Below are positions 7,875 through 16,568 of a DNA stretch of 41,908 bases, in pieces. A program made the position numbers and the translations under genes. The notes below the pieces were generated by a model that saw only the letters and a list, made by a program, of their open reading frames with translations, was not told where the DNA came from and did no database searches. The DNA comes from Acidobacteriia bacterium AH_259_A11_L15 (GTDB lineage Bacteria; Acidobacteriota; Terriglobia; Acidiferrales; 2-02-FULL-67-57). Numbering within the stretch: position 1 is the stretch's first letter; the number at the start of each line of letters is the position of its first letter. The stretch is from contig JALLOH010000010.1 of the NCBI GenBank assembly GCA_027717655.1, positions 1 to 41,908 of the forward strand, in the 5' to 3' direction.

Positions 7875-8007
7875 TGTCATCCCGAGCCCCAAGAGTTCGG
7901 GGCGAGGGATCTGCATTTCTCAAAGTCCTCAGTCAAACTTCCCTCCCGCCAGAACCAGTGACCTGCAGATTCCTCGCCGCCAGGGCCCGCAAGGGCTCGG
8001 AATGACA
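7875..8007. repeat. MITE-like inverted repeat (TGTCATCCCGAGC...GCTCGGAATGACA)
   Basis: The 133-bp unit begins TGTCATCCCGAGC and ends GCTCGGAATGACA. A second inner pair is GGGATCTGCA against TGCAGATTCC. It therefore can fold on itself over most of its length. It encodes no protein. A shorter member of the same type lies at 37342-37402. Confidence 0.7.
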
Positions 8008-8011
8008 GAGT

Positions 8012-8061
8012 GCGCCTCCTGCTCCGTCTGCAAGACTTTGGGAACGATCTCGAGACCTCAT
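8012..8061 (-). pseudogene. Third, most degenerate copy of the kdsD start region
   Basis: On the minus strand an ATGAG start is followed by a diverged stretch and then AAAGTCTTGCAGACGGAG, which is identical over 18 bases to kdsD codons 8-13 and followed by GGAGGCGC as in kdsD. The frame is broken. It starts directly after the stop of the small membrane-protein gene at 8064. This may mark the place where kdsD originally began. Confidence 0.7.
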
Positions 8062-8063
8062 TG

Positions 8064-8612
8064 TCACCCCTCGTCTCGACTAGCTCCTATGTAACTGAAA
8101 GCCCTGATGTAGTCGTCGAGCGTTTGTATCTTACTAAGGTCAACAGCAACGCCCAATCTCTTTTCACGCCGCTCTGCGGCGAATGTCACCTCAGCGAGTC
8201 CCCCATCGGGTCCCCAGGCTGCGTCATCCGCCATCTCAGCCGAAAACCGATCCTCCGGGCGAAGTAAGGTAGGCGGCACCTCAATCGACTCAGCCACTTC
8301 CTTGAGCAACTCGAGCACAACTTCCTTGGGCAATTGTGATTGGGAGTAGAACATCTGGTAGAACTCATCCGCTGACATAGGCTGCCGCGGACCCAACTGT
8401 TTGATCTTCCTTCGGTTGTAATGCGGCGCGGTACGGTAACGGAACCAAGCGAGGATCAGTGCAATTACCAAAGAGACTGCCGAAAAACCGAGGAGCCAGA
8501 CAATCTTCTTGCCCGCAGGCAGCGACCAGCTCCACCAGACTGCGACCATGCCTGCAAATAGAGTTACACCATAGAAAAGGCGCCAAGCCTGTTGCCAAGC
8601 CATGGGGATCAC
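8064..8612 (-). CDS. Small membrane protein of unknown function, coupled to kdsA
   Basis: I do not recognise the family. The 182-residue protein has two membrane segments (about residues 9-27 and 37-58), a basic stretch ([10 protein letters not shown]) and a soluble C-terminal domain of about 120 residues containing [20 protein letters not shown]. The GTG start overlaps the kdsA stop (GTGA), so it is translated with kdsA. An internal ATG three codons on (8603) is the alternative start. Its base composition is lower in GC than its neighbours. Position between kdsA and the kdsD remnants suggests a cell-envelope role, but this is inference only. Confidence 0.75.
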   Translation of the reverse strand: MIPMAWQQAWRLFYGVTLFAGMVAVWWSWSLPAGKKIVWLLGFSAVSLVIALILAWFRYRTAPHYNRRKIKQLGPRQPMSADEFYQMFYSQSQLPKEVVLELLKEVAESIEVPPTLLRPEDRFSAEMADDAAWGPDGGLAEVTFAAERREKRLGVAVDLSKIQTLDDYIRAFSYIGASRDEG

Positions 8613-9460
8613 CTCGCGTTGGTGGCCGCGCAGTGAATGGCCAGGAGCTTTTGGAGCAGGGGTTTGAGCTGGGCGAGGGGGAGTTGGGTGGCGGGGTCGG
8701 AGAGGGCGCGGTCGGGGTTATCGTGGACTTCGATAAACAGGCCGTCCACCCCGGCGGCGACCGCCGCCCGCGCCAGCGGCTCGGCGAACTCCCGCTGGCC
8801 GCCCGACTGGTTCCCTTCCCCGCCGGGCAGTTGCAGCGAGTGGGTGACGTCGAAGACCACCGGGTAGCCGAAGCCGCGCAGGATGGGAAACGCCCGCATG
8901 TCCACCACCAGGTTGTTGTAGCCGAAGCTGGAGCCGCGCTCGGTGACCAGAATTTTTCCGTTGCCGGTCGAGGCGACTTTTTCGATGGCGTGTTGCATCT
9001 CCCAGGGGGAGACGAATTGGCCCTTCTTGATGTTGACGACGCGGCCCGAGCGCCCCGCCGCGATGAGCAAATCGGTCTGGCGCGACAAGAACGCCGGGAT
9101 TTGCAGGATGTCGGCGACTTCGGCGGCCGGGGCGACCTGCGACGGTTCGTGGACGTCGGTGAGGATGGGTAGCTTCAGGTCGTCTTTGATTTTGCGGAGG
9201 ATTCTCAATCCTTCTTTCAGCCCCGGGCCGCGGTAGGACTTCGCCGAAGTGCGGTTGGCCTTGTCGTAGCTGGTCTTGAAGATGTAGGGCAGTTTCAATT
9301 CCGCACAGACGGCGGCGATGCGCTCGGCCAGCGAGCGGGCGTGGGCTTCCGATTCGATCACGCAGGGCCCGGCGATGAGGAACAACCCGTTGGCCCCGCC
9401 GATACGCAGTGGGCCGATGGAAATCTCGCGTGTTTGAAGGGCAGGCATTGCAGCCGCCAT
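8609..9460 (-). CDS. kdsA: 3-deoxy-8-phosphooctulonate synthase (Kdo8P synthase)
   Basis: KdsA condenses phosphoenolpyruvate with arabinose-5-phosphate to Kdo-8-phosphate. The 283-residue protein has the family blocks [68 protein letters not shown] and [12 protein letters not shown]. Cys33 in the GPC motif marks the metal-dependent class (Aquifex type) rather than the metal-free E. coli class with Asn there. Two starts are possible. The first ATG overlaps a TATAAT sequence (9464-9459), and the second (Met5, 9448) lies 10 bases after it, as for a leaderless mRNA. I prefer Met5 but give the longer form. Confidence 0.95.
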   Translation of the reverse strand: MAAAMPALQTREISIGPLRIGGANGLFLIAGPCVIESEAHARSLAERIAAVCAELKLPYIFKTSYDKANRTSAKSYRGPGLKEGLRILRKIKDDLKLPILTDVHEPSQVAPAAEVADILQIPAFLSRQTDLLIAAGRSGRVVNIKKGQFVSPWEMQHAIEKVASTGNGKILVTERGSSFGYNNLVVDMRAFPILRGFGYPVVFDVTHSLQLPGGEGNQSGGQREFAEPLARAAVAAGVDGLFIEVHDNPDRALSDPATQLPLAQLKPLLQKLLAIHCAATNAR

Positions 9461-10025
9461 TATACGAAAAACTCACCGCAGAGGCGCAGAGGGCACAGAG
9501 AAAAGCAGACCTCAGGGGCTAAAGCCCCGTTCCTTCCTAGGTATTGTTTCGGCACGGCTCCCTCGGCTTCGCTCGGGACAGGTGAAGCCGTGCCCTTCCT
9601 GTGTAGGGGCGGGCTTCACGCCCGCCCGCGCCGGGCGGACAGGCAGGAATGCCTGTCCTACCGGACCACAGGGGCTAAGTCCCCCGGGGCGCTTCCTGGA
9701 CGGCCCCGGAAATGCGTCGGGAATGCGTTCTGGACGCATAACGCATTGGGGGTCACCCCTAGGGTGCAGGGAGCGGCTAAGGCGGCCTGGCGGCCGCTGA
9801 CAGACCCTTCGACCCCGAATCCCGAAGTTTCGGGACGGAGCTCAGGGCGAGCAGGAATGTCTGTCCCGCCAGACCTCAGGGGCTGAAGCCCCCCTTTTAC
9901 TGGCACCCTTTCGGCGGGGTTCCCTTCGGCCCTGCTCAGGGTCTCCGAAAAACCCCCGCCCTACCAAGAAAATTAGGCAGGCTTGCGGCCAGCGGCGGCC
10001 CTTCGGCCAGCTCAGGGTAAACGCG
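9461..10025. repeat. 565-bp gene-free stretch packed with repeats
   Basis: No gene is supported. From left to right I see: a CACCGCAGAGGCGCAGAGG-type sequence; composite repeat copy B, with stem GGCACGGCT at 9551-9559 and AGCCGTGCC at 9586-9594; a GGACAGGCA/TGCCTGTCC hairpin near 9638-9660; CAGGGGCTAAGTCCCC; a GACAGAC (9799-9805)/GTCTGTC (9859-9865) nested hairpin; and composite copy C at 9876-9960. A CCCTTCGG-x-CTCAGGG copy follows near 10000. ORFs over this area consist of repeat-derived peptides. Confidence 0.75.
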
Positions 10026-11720
10026 CTAGGAGGAAGAGGCTGTCTTGAAGGCTACGGGCACAGCTTCACGACCTGCGCGTTTACGGTGCTGGTAGGCGGC
10101 GGCGATGAAAGCCCGGAAGAGCGGGTGGGGGGCGAGGGGCTTGGACTTGAATTCCGGGTGGAACTGGCAGCCGAGGAACCAGGGGTGGCCCGAATGCGGG
10201 CCCGCCGGCGCCAGTTCCACAATCTCGACGTAAATCTCGTCGGGGGTGGCGCCGGTGAAGCGCAGGCCGTGGGCGGTCAGGGTCTCCTCGTACTCGCGGT
10301 TGAATTCGTAGCGGTGGCGGTGGCGCTCGGAGATTTCCTGCGTGCCGTAGGCCTGGGCGGCGAGCGACCCGGGGTGCAGCCGGCAGGGCCAGGCGCCCAG
10401 GCGCATGGTGCCGCCCAACTCCTCGACGCCCAGCAGCTCGCGCAGCTTGTAGATGACCCGGTGGGGGGTGGCGGGATTGAACTCGGTGGAATCCGCCTCC
10501 GGCAATCCGCAGAGGTTGCGGGCGAATTCGATGACCGCGCACTGCATTCCCAGGCAGATGCCCAAGAAGGGAATCTTGTTCTCGCGGGCGTAGCGGATGG
10601 CGCGCAGCATCCCGGCGATGCCGCGCTTGCCGAAGCCGCCCGGCACCAGGATGGCGTCCAGGCCGGCGAGCTGCCGCGGCCAGTTCGGCTCGGTTTCCAG
10701 GCCCTCGGATTCGATCCAGGCGATCTCGGTGCGCAGGTTGTGGGCCAGGCCGCCGTGGACCAGCGCTTCCCCCAGGCTCTTGTAGGAGTCGTGCAACTGG
10801 ACGTACTTGCCCACCACTCCGATGGTGACGGAGCCGGCGGGGTTCTTCAGCCGGTGGACCAAGTCGCGCCAGTGCTTCAAGTCGGTGGTTTGCGTCTCCA
10901 GCCGCAGGCGCTGGAGGATTTTTTCGTCCAGGCCTTCGTCGGCCAGGGCCAGCGGGACTTCATAGATGGAGCCGACGTCGCGGGCGGTGATGACGCCGTC
11001 CTCCGAGACGTTGCAGAACATGGCGATCTTGGCCTTGATCTCGTGGGTCAGGGGCCGGCTGGTGCGGCAGAGGAGGATGTCGGGTTGGATGCCGATGCCG
11101 CGCAACTCCTTGACGCTGTGCTGGGTGGGCTTGGTCTTCAACTCCCCCACCGTCTCGATGAAAGGCACCAGGGTGACGTGGATGAAGAGGGTGTTCTCGG
11201 GACCCAGCTCCAGGCGCATCTGCCGGATGGCCTCCAGGAAGGGGAGCGACTCGATGTCGCCCACCGTGCCCCCGATCTCGGCGATGATGACGTCCACCTC
11301 GTCAGCTTGCCCTGAGCTTGTCGAATGGGCCACCTTACGGAGGGCGGCTTTGATCTCGTCGGTCACGTGGGGGACGACCTGGACGGTCTTGCCCAGGTAG
11401 TCGCCGCGGCGCTCCTTGGTGATGATGGATTCGTAGATCTTGCCCGCGGTCCAGTTGTGGTCGCGGCTGAGCCGGGCGTGGGTAAAGCGCTCGTAGTGGC
11501 CCAGGTCGAGGTCGGTTTCGGCGCCGTCGTCGGTGACGTAGACTTCCCCGTGCTGATAGGGCGACATCGTGCCCGGGTCGACGTTCAAATAGGGATCGTA
11601 TTTCTGTAGGGTGACTTTGAGACCGCGACTTTCGAGCAGGGCCCCGATCGAGGAGGCCGCCAGGCCCTTACCCAGTGAGGAGACTACACCGCCGGTGATG
11701 AAGATATACTTGGGCCCCAT
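10026..11720 (-). CDS. pyrG: CTP synthase
   Basis: PyrG aminates UTP to CTP using glutamine and ATP. The 564-residue protein has the N-terminal synthase domain ([16 protein letters not shown], then [20 protein letters not shown]). The C-terminal class I glutaminase shows nucleophile Cys in [18 protein letters not shown] and the catalytic His-Glu in HPEFKSKP. It is slightly longer than E. coli PyrG (545). Part of the excess is an insert of about 8 residues (HSTSSGQA) just before [18 protein letters not shown]. It is encoded by a copy of the AGCTTGCCCTGAGC-type genomic repeat (11304-11329). It lies between kdsA and kdsB, and its product CTP is the KdsB substrate. Confidence 0.97.
   Translation of the reverse strand: MGPKYIFITGGVVSSLGKGLAASSIGALLESRGLKVTLQKYDPYLNVDPGTMSPYQHGEVYVTDDGAETDLDLGHYERFTHARLSRDHNWTAGKIYESIITKERRGDYLGKTVQVVPHVTDEIKAALRKVAHSTSSGQADEVDVIIAEIGGTVGDIESLPFLEAIRQMRLELGPENTLFIHVTLVPFIETVGELKTKPTQHSVKELRGIGIQPDILLCRTSRPLTHEIKAKIAMFCNVSEDGVITARDVGSIYEVPLALADEGLDEKILQRLRLETQTTDLKHWRDLVHRLKNPAGSVTIGVVGKYVQLHDSYKSLGEALVHGGLAHNLRTEIAWIESEGLETEPNWPRQLAGLDAILVPGGFGKRGIAGMLRAIRYARENKIPFLGICLGMQCAVIEFARNLCGLPEADSTEFNPATPHRVIYKLRELLGVEELGGTMRLGAWPCRLHPGSLAAQAYGTQEISERHRHRYEFNREYEETLTAHGLRFTGATPDEIYVEIVELAPAGPHSGHPWFLGCQFHPEFKSKPLAPHPLFRAFIAAAYQHRKRAGREAVPVAFKTASSS
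11304..11329. repeat. Genomic repeat copy inserted in frame in pyrG
   Basis: AGCTTGCCCTGAGCTTGTCG followed by AATGGG matches the intergenic repeat family, for example 17560-17597 with the same GCTTGCCCTGAG and TCGAATGGG ends. In pyrG it encodes residues absent from the homologues I know, at a variable loop ahead of the conserved [11 protein letters not shown] block. Confidence 0.8.
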
Positions 11721-11863
11721 TACGGTTCCGAAGCACCTCCGGGAGTTTTCTTTCAGAAAGAAGCGAAGGGACCGCCGCGACCCCTAGACGGGAACCGACT
11801 CGAGCATCGCAGCGCACGTCCTATTATCCGACCCGCCCGCCCGCTTGTCAAACCCTGTTCGGG

Positions 11864-11894
11864 TTGCCGTCTAGGACAAGGATTCGACTATAAT
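11864..11894 (+). promoter_or_regulatory. Putative promoter for the pentapeptide-repeat gene, leaderless type
   Basis: A perfect TATAAT (11889-11894) ends 8 bases before the ATG at 11903. There is no room for a ribosome site, so a leaderless transcript is likely. TTGCCG at 11864-11869 is a weak -35 candidate with a long 19-base spacer. Confidence 0.5.
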
Positions 11895-11902
11895 TCCCCC
11901 CA

Positions 11903-13774
11903 ATGCCAGTCCCAGAAAGCATCCGAAAAAAGCTGCTTGGCAACGACCCCGTCCACTTCGAGGGCACCGAACCCGACGACGCCCGTACCCTCCCCGCCCA
12001 CTGGATCGCCGACGCCGCCCGCCAGGGCAAACGCATCGATATCAAAAACGCCATCATCTCCGGCCCCCTCAACCTTCAATACTGCACCTTCCAAGAAGAA
12101 TTCTCCCTCGTCTCCTGCGATATCCTCCACCCCGCCGACTTCTCCTACTCCACCTTCCAACGCAACCTCATCCTCTCCAGCACCACCTTCCAGCAGGGCG
12201 CAGACTTCACGAGCGCCACCCTCTGTTACGATGGCGACCTTGGCGAAACCAGATTCATTTCCCAATTGCGCCCTGCTTTCCGTGAGCGCCTCCCGGCTGA
12301 ACTCGGGGCACAAATTCCGACGCCGGTCACTGCCTCGCCCCCAGCCGACACCCTCCGCAAAGTGCTGCACCAACTCTACCCGCAGCAGGCCGCCCAAATA
12401 CCCGACGAAAAACTAGAAGAGGTGTTCCGCGGCTTGCTTCTGGGTCCGGCCATCTTTCGCGACCTGCACGTCCGGGGCGTGTTTTCGGCTCGGGGCGCCC
12501 ACTTCCGTTACGGCGTCAAAGTCAACTTCAACCGTGCCCGCTTCGAAAAATCCGCCTTCTTCCGTGCCGCCACCTTCGAAGGCGAAGCCGACTTCACCGG
12601 CGCCCACATCGGCCGGGCGGAATTCCAGGGCGCCACCTTTAAACAAAAAGCCAGCTTCAACGCCGCCCGCATCGAGGGCAGCGCCTTCTTCCGAGCCGAG
12701 CCTCAACTAAACCTCTCCGCTGCCACCTTCGAAGGCGAAGCCGACTTCACCGGCGCCCACATCGGCCGCCAGGCCGAGTTCCAGGGCGCCACTTTCGGCA
12801 ACACGGTTTCGTTCGCCGGGGCAGAAATCGGCGGAGAGGCTATCTTCTGGGACATAAGGCTCGCTCCCTCATCGGAGGTCTCCTTTTCCGGGGCGCACTT
12901 CCACCACCAGGTGTATTTCTCGGGCGTCCTAGATGGGGAATTGTGGTTAGACCACGCCCGGTTCGATGCCGATACGAGCTTCGAAAACGTTCTCTTCAAA
13001 GGGCTCGCGAGTTTTCGCGAGACACGCTTTCGCGTAGTCTATTTCTCCTCGCACGGCCAAGCTCAAGGCCAAAAGAACCAGTTCCAGGCCAGTATTGACC
13101 TACGCGGCTGCACCTATGAGCGCATTAAGTGTGATTGGAAATCGCTATTGCGGCGGGAAAAGCCAGCAACTTCACTCGGGGGCCGAATTCTTGGCTGGCT
13201 TACTTTTTGGAAACAAATTCCGCCGCGCCAGCAGCCCTATGACCGGCAACCGTACACCCAGCTCGAAAAAGTTCTTCGCGCAGTCGGGCAGGATGATGAA
13301 GCCAACAAGGTCTATCTCGAACGCCGCCGCGTCGAGCGCCAGCACCAGAAAAAGGGAATTTCATGGTTTTTCGACTGGATTTATTGGTGGGGAGCTAACT
13401 ACGGCGTCCACCCGTATCGCCTGCTATTGTTCGCCGTCCTGCTACTCGCGCTCGGCACCGTTGCCTTCCAGCATCCGGCTGCTGTTCAGCCTAACCAGCC
13501 GCCCGTGGTGTCGACGACCCAGGAAGCCGCCCGCCAGCAAAAACCAGAGTTTAATGCGCAGCCGCTTGGGTTCTGGGACGCGGCACGCCTGAGTCTGCGT
13601 TCGTTCCTCCCCGTCGATGTCCCACTGCTCGCTGATTGGCAACCCTCCGACAACCGTTGGTTCTGGGCAGTAAAGTTCTCTGACCTGGCAGGCTTCCTGA
13701 AAATTATGGGCTGGATTCTGGTACCCGTGGCCATCGCTTCGATTACCGGCCTGCTCCGCCGCGTGGCCCCCTAG
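11903..13774 (+). CDS. Pentapeptide-repeat protein with C-terminal membrane segments
   Basis: The 623-residue protein has many pentapeptide-type repeats of A(D/N)F-x-x form, such as ADFTGAHIGRAEFQGATF, SFAGAEIGGEAIF and VSFSGAHFHHQVYFSG. They span about residues 30-420 and form right-handed beta-helix turns. The C-terminal part has two hydrophobic segments (about 510-528, PYRLLLFAVLLLALGTVAF, and about 595-615, IMGWILVPVAIASITGL). They flank a region (DAARLSLRSFLPVDVPLLAD) that resembles the pore loop of two-helix ion-channel modules. The molecular function is not known to me. A 47-bp direct repeat inside the gene shows recent growth of the repeat array. It probably shares a transcript with the HEPN-like gene 25 bases downstream. 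Confidence 0.85.
   Translation: MPVPESIRKKLLGNDPVHFEGTEPDDARTLPAHWIADAARQGKRIDIKNAIISGPLNLQYCTFQEEFSLVSCDILHPADFSYSTFQRNLILSSTTFQQGADFTSATLCYDGDLGETRFISQLRPAFRERLPAELGAQIPTPVTASPPADTLRKVLHQLYPQQAAQIPDEKLEEVFRGLLLGPAIFRDLHVRGVFSARGAHFRYGVKVNFNRARFEKSAFFRAATFEGEADFTGAHIGRAEFQGATFKQKASFNAARIEGSAFFRAEPQLNLSAATFEGEADFTGAHIGRQAEFQGATFGNTVSFAGAEIGGEAIFWDIRLAPSSEVSFSGAHFHHQVYFSGVLDGELWLDHARFDADTSFENVLFKGLASFRETRFRVVYFSSHGQAQGQKNQFQASIDLRGCTYERIKCDWKSLLRREKPATSLGGRILGWLTFWKQIPPRQQPYDRQPYTQLEKVLRAVGQDDEANKVYLERRRVERQHQKKGISWFFDWIYWWGANYGVHPYRLLLFAVLLLALGTVAFQHPAAVQPNQPPVVSTTQEAARQQKPEFNAQPLGFWDAARLSLRSFLPVDVPLLADWQPSDNRWFWAVKFSDLAGFLKIMGWILVPVAIASITGLLRRVAP
12569..12768 (+). repeat. 47-bp exact direct repeat within the pentapeptide array
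   Basis: Bases 12569-12615 and 12722-12768 are identical (both start GCCACCTTCGAAGGCGAAG). The offset is 153 bases, exactly 51 codons, so the reading frame is kept. Homology continues beyond the exact block with small changes, indicating an in-frame tandem duplication. Confidence 0.85.
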
Positions 13775-13799
13775 CCCCTCTTCTCCAAAGGAGAAACCT

Positions 13800-14384
13800 A
13801 TGGAACGTCTAAAAACATTGAATGAAGTCCTTGAGCCAGACACAAGGATGTCTTCTTTTTCAACCACGCTGGAATCTGACCACGAAAAGCTTTCGCAAAT
13901 GGTCCTCAGTCAAAAAGTACCCGAGGATGTAAGAAGCTACTTCGAAACAATAAAGAACCTCTGCCTCTATGGCCGATTCGTCTACGCCTTCTATCAAGTA
14001 GCGGAATGGCTCACTTATCCCTTGATGGAGTTGGCGTTAAGAGAACGCCTTTATCCTAAAAAGAAAGAACGCGCACCCGGATTTAGAACCCTCCTCAAAA
14101 GAGCAATTGAGCGCGGACTAATCAAGGAAGAAAGTTTTTCGCACGTACGAAGAATCCGCCAACAGCAGGCAATGATGGATGAGGCGTTGCGCCACGCAGG
14201 ATTGCCTGTTAATCTTCTACCACCCGCAGATACCTACCTGCAAATTTTGGCAGAAACTCTCCCAAGCCTTCGGAACTACTTCGCTCACCCCCGGGCGTTT
14301 GCAATCCAAACACCGGGCGGGGCTTTTTTCTCGATTCGGTTTGCCTCTGAGTTTATTAACCAGCTCTTTGAAACTTCAGATTAA
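13800..14384 (+). CDS. HEPN-like protein of unknown function
   Basis: The 194-residue, mostly helical protein carries EWLTYPLMELALRERL near residues 63-80 and RNYFAHP at 158-164. The latter fits the R-x4-H motif, with a polar second residue, that marks HEPN ribonuclease-type domains. The helix before it and the ELALRERL stretch are also HEPN-like. I cannot name a subfamily. An AAGGAG ribosome site lies 6 bases before the ATG. The gene follows the pentapeptide gene by 25 bases, so an operon is likely. Its GC content is visibly below that of the backbone, which suggests acquisition. The HEPN call is an inference from motif and helical pattern. Confidence 0.7.
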   Translation: MERLKTLNEVLEPDTRMSSFSTTLESDHEKLSQMVLSQKVPEDVRSYFETIKNLCLYGRFVYAFYQVAEWLTYPLMELALRERLYPKKKERAPGFRTLLKRAIERGLIKEESFSHVRRIRQQQAMMDEALRHAGLPVNLLPPADTYLQILAETLPSLRNYFAHPRAFAIQTPGGAFFSIRFASEFINQLFETSD

Positions 14385-14736
14385 TTACCGGTCGCTGGCT
14401 TGCCCTGAGCCTAGTCGAAGGGTCGCTGGTCGCGGGTCGCTGGGCACCAGCTAGCGCCGCGTCGCCCCCTAAACAAATCGCGGGTACCCTTCGACTTTGC
14501 TCAGGGAACCCGCGCTAGCTTTCTTCCTCGGCCTCCCTTGCCCCGTCGAAGCGCAGCCGAAGCGTAGCGAAGGTCCTGAGCTTGCCGAAGGGCGAAGACC
14601 CTGCCTGCCCTGAGCGAAGTCGAAGGGAGCGGAGCCGAAGGGAGCGCAGCCGAGGGGTCTGGCCCCCAGAATCTGTGTTCATCTGTGCCTGCCCTGTCGA
14701 AGCGCAGCGGAGACCCCGAGCGGAGCCGAGGGGAGC
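14385..14736. repeat. 352-bp gene-free stretch with repeat clusters
   Basis: Contains at least five TGCCCTGAGC-x-GTCGAAGGG copies in both orientations (near 14401, 14489, 14570, 14605 and 14695), a GGTCGCTGG-type short tandem and an AATCTGTGTTCATCTGTG sequence. The right end forms the last codons of kdsB. I see no gene. Confidence 0.7.
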
Positions 14737-15513
14737 CTAGCCGAAGGGTTCATCTGTGGTTACCCTCTTCAATACTGCTTCCGCCCGCGCCAGGTCCTCG
14801 GGAGTGTCGACCCCGATGGAATCGTAGTTGGTCTCCACCACCTGGATGGGGATGCCGTGCTCGAGCAGCCGCAACTGCTCCAGCTTTTCCCGCTGCTCGC
14901 CCGGGCTCGGCGCCAGCTCCGCGAAGCGCAGCAAACACTCCCGGGTGTAGACGTACAGGCCCAGGTGCTTGAAGTAGGCCTCCTCGTCCAAGTTGATTTC
15001 CACCCCCGGGGTTACGGTGGCCACCCGGAAGAAGTTGACCGCGAAGCCGCGCTCGTCGGCGGCCACCTTGACCACGTTGGGATTGCGCAACGCCTCCCGG
15101 TCGCGGATGCGGGTTTTCAGGGTTGACACTTGCAAGGCCGCATCCAAGAAGAAGGGCTCGATGGCCTGAGCGATGGCGCGGGGGTCGACCAGGGGCTCGT
15201 CCCCCTGGACGTTCACCACCAGGTCGCACTCGAGCGCGGCGACCAACTCCGCCAGCCGGTCGCTGCCCGAGCGATGGTCGGGCCGGGTGAGCCGGGCTTC
15301 CCCGCCGAACCCTTCCACCGCCTCGACGATCCGAGCATCGTCGGTGGCCACCACCACCCGGTCCACGTAGGCCGCGCGGGCCACCCGCTCGTAGACGTGC
15401 TGCACCAGGGGCTTGCCGGCCAGCGGAGCTAACGCTTTGCCGGGAAACCGCGTCGAACCATAACGGGCAGGGATGGCGGCCAGAATGCGCGGCTTGGCGG
15501 TGCGGGCGGGCAA
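14737..15513 (-). CDS. kdsB: 3-deoxy-manno-octulosonate cytidylyltransferase (CMP-Kdo synthetase)
   Basis: KdsB activates Kdo with CTP. Family blocks are AAIPARYGSTRFPGKALA (nucleotide binding), VVVATDD, GFGGEARLTRPDHRSGSDRL, VVNVQGDEPLVDP and YKHL-like YFKHLGLYVYTRECL, ending in YDSIGVDTPEDL. The frame is open upstream to 15630, but homology starts only at PRILAAIPARYG. I chose the TTG at 15513, giving 258 residues, close to the 248 of E. coli. GTG at 15561 is an alternative, and neither start has a strong ribosome site. The last residues TTDEPFG and the stop are encoded by genomic repeat sequence, so the native C-terminus was probably replaced. Confidence 0.92.
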   Translation of the reverse strand: MPARTAKPRILAAIPARYGSTRFPGKALAPLAGKPLVQHVYERVARAAYVDRVVVATDDARIVEAVEGFGGEARLTRPDHRSGSDRLAELVAALECDLVVNVQGDEPLVDPRAIAQAIEPFFLDAALQVSTLKTRIRDREALRNPNVVKVAADERGFAVNFFRVATVTPGVEINLDEEAYFKHLGLYVYTRECLLRFAELAPSPGEQREKLEQLRLLEHGIPIQVVETNYDSIGVDTPEDLARAEAVLKRVTTDEPFG

Positions 15514-15590
15514 CGGAACGGGATGGTAGCATGGGCGCAGGGTTTTTGCTACAATCGCCACAGGGTGGTCGGCCGCTGGGAGGTAGGAGC

Positions 15591-16568
15591 ATGAAAGGAC
15601 GGTACGGGGTCCTGCTGGGCGGCCTGGCACTTCTGGGACTTCTGATTTTGACCGCCCCCCCGGCAGCCGACAGCCAGGGCGGCAACCCGCCTTCGCCCCT
15701 CCCGGGCGGCCGCGAACCCATCCTGCGGGTCGATGTCGACCTGGTGCTGGTGCCCGTGACCGTCACCGACCCGTACAACCGGCTGGTGACCGGCTTGCAA
15801 AAACAGCATTTCATCCTCCAGGAAGACGGCGTGCCGCAAGAGATTCTCTACTTTTCCACGGAAGACGCGCCCCTCTCGCTCGGCCTGGTCTTCGATGTCA
15901 GCGACAGCATGAACAGTTCCAACAAGCTCGACCGCGCCACCAAGGCCGCCGTCCAGTTCCTGCAGACGGCCAACCCGCAGGACGAATTCATCCTGGTGCA
16001 GTTCTCGGACACCCCGCAATTGCTCACGGATTTCACCAGCAACGTCGAAGAAGTCCAGAACCGTCTGCTCTACGCCCGGGCGGAAGGTCGCACCGCCCTG
16101 CTGGACGCCATCTACCTGGCCCTAGCCACCATGCGCGACGCCCAGAACCCCCGCAAGGCTCTCCTGGTCATCTCCGACGGCGGCGACAACCGCAGCCGCT
16201 ACGGGGTCAAGGACATCGAGGCCGCCGTCCGCGAATCCGACGTGCAAGTCTACGCCATCGGCATCTTTGACCCGGTGACCATGCGCAACGCCGCCGAACT
16301 GGCCTGGGGACCCTCCCTGCTGGGCGAAATCGCCGACATCAGCGGCGGGCGCATGTTCCCCGTCGAGGTCTACAACCTCCACGACTTGCCCGACATCGCC
16401 GTCAAGATCAGCATCGAGCTGCGCAACCAATACGTCCTGGGCTATCGGCCCAACAACCGGAAGCGGAACGGCAGTTGGCGGCAGATCAAGATCAAACTCA
16501 GCCCTCCCCGGGGCCTGCCCCCGCTGACCTCCTATGCCCGCTCAGGCTACTATGCGCCCTCGCAGTAA
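15591..16568 (+). CDS. Exported VWFA-related protein (Acidobacterial type), first of a tandem pair
   Basis: The 325-residue protein has a signal peptide (MKGRYGVLLGGLALLGLLIL, cleavage near ADSQ). Next comes a short beta domain (VDVDLVLVPVTVTD, FILQEDGVPQEI) and a von Willebrand factor A domain. The metal-binding DxSxS is DVSDSMNSS near residue 102, followed by a Thr/Asp-containing LVISDGGDN. This layout is that of the VWFA-related family first defined in Acidobacteria. The C-terminal LRNQYVLGYRPNN and SGYYAP are also typical. A GGGAGGTAGGAG ribosome site fixes the ATG at 15591; an upstream ATG at 15531 lacks one. The partner or ligand is unknown. Confidence 0.92.
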   Translation: MKGRYGVLLGGLALLGLLILTAPPAADSQGGNPPSPLPGGREPILRVDVDLVLVPVTVTDPYNRLVTGLQKQHFILQEDGVPQEILYFSTEDAPLSLGLVFDVSDSMNSSNKLDRATKAAVQFLQTANPQDEFILVQFSDTPQLLTDFTSNVEEVQNRLLYARAEGRTALLDAIYLALATMRDAQNPRKALLVISDGGDNRSRYGVKDIEAAVRESDVQVYAIGIFDPVTMRNAAELAWGPSLLGEIADISGGRMFPVEVYNLHDLPDIAVKISIELRNQYVLGYRPNNRKRNGSWRQIKIKLSPPRGLPPLTSYARSGYYAPSQ

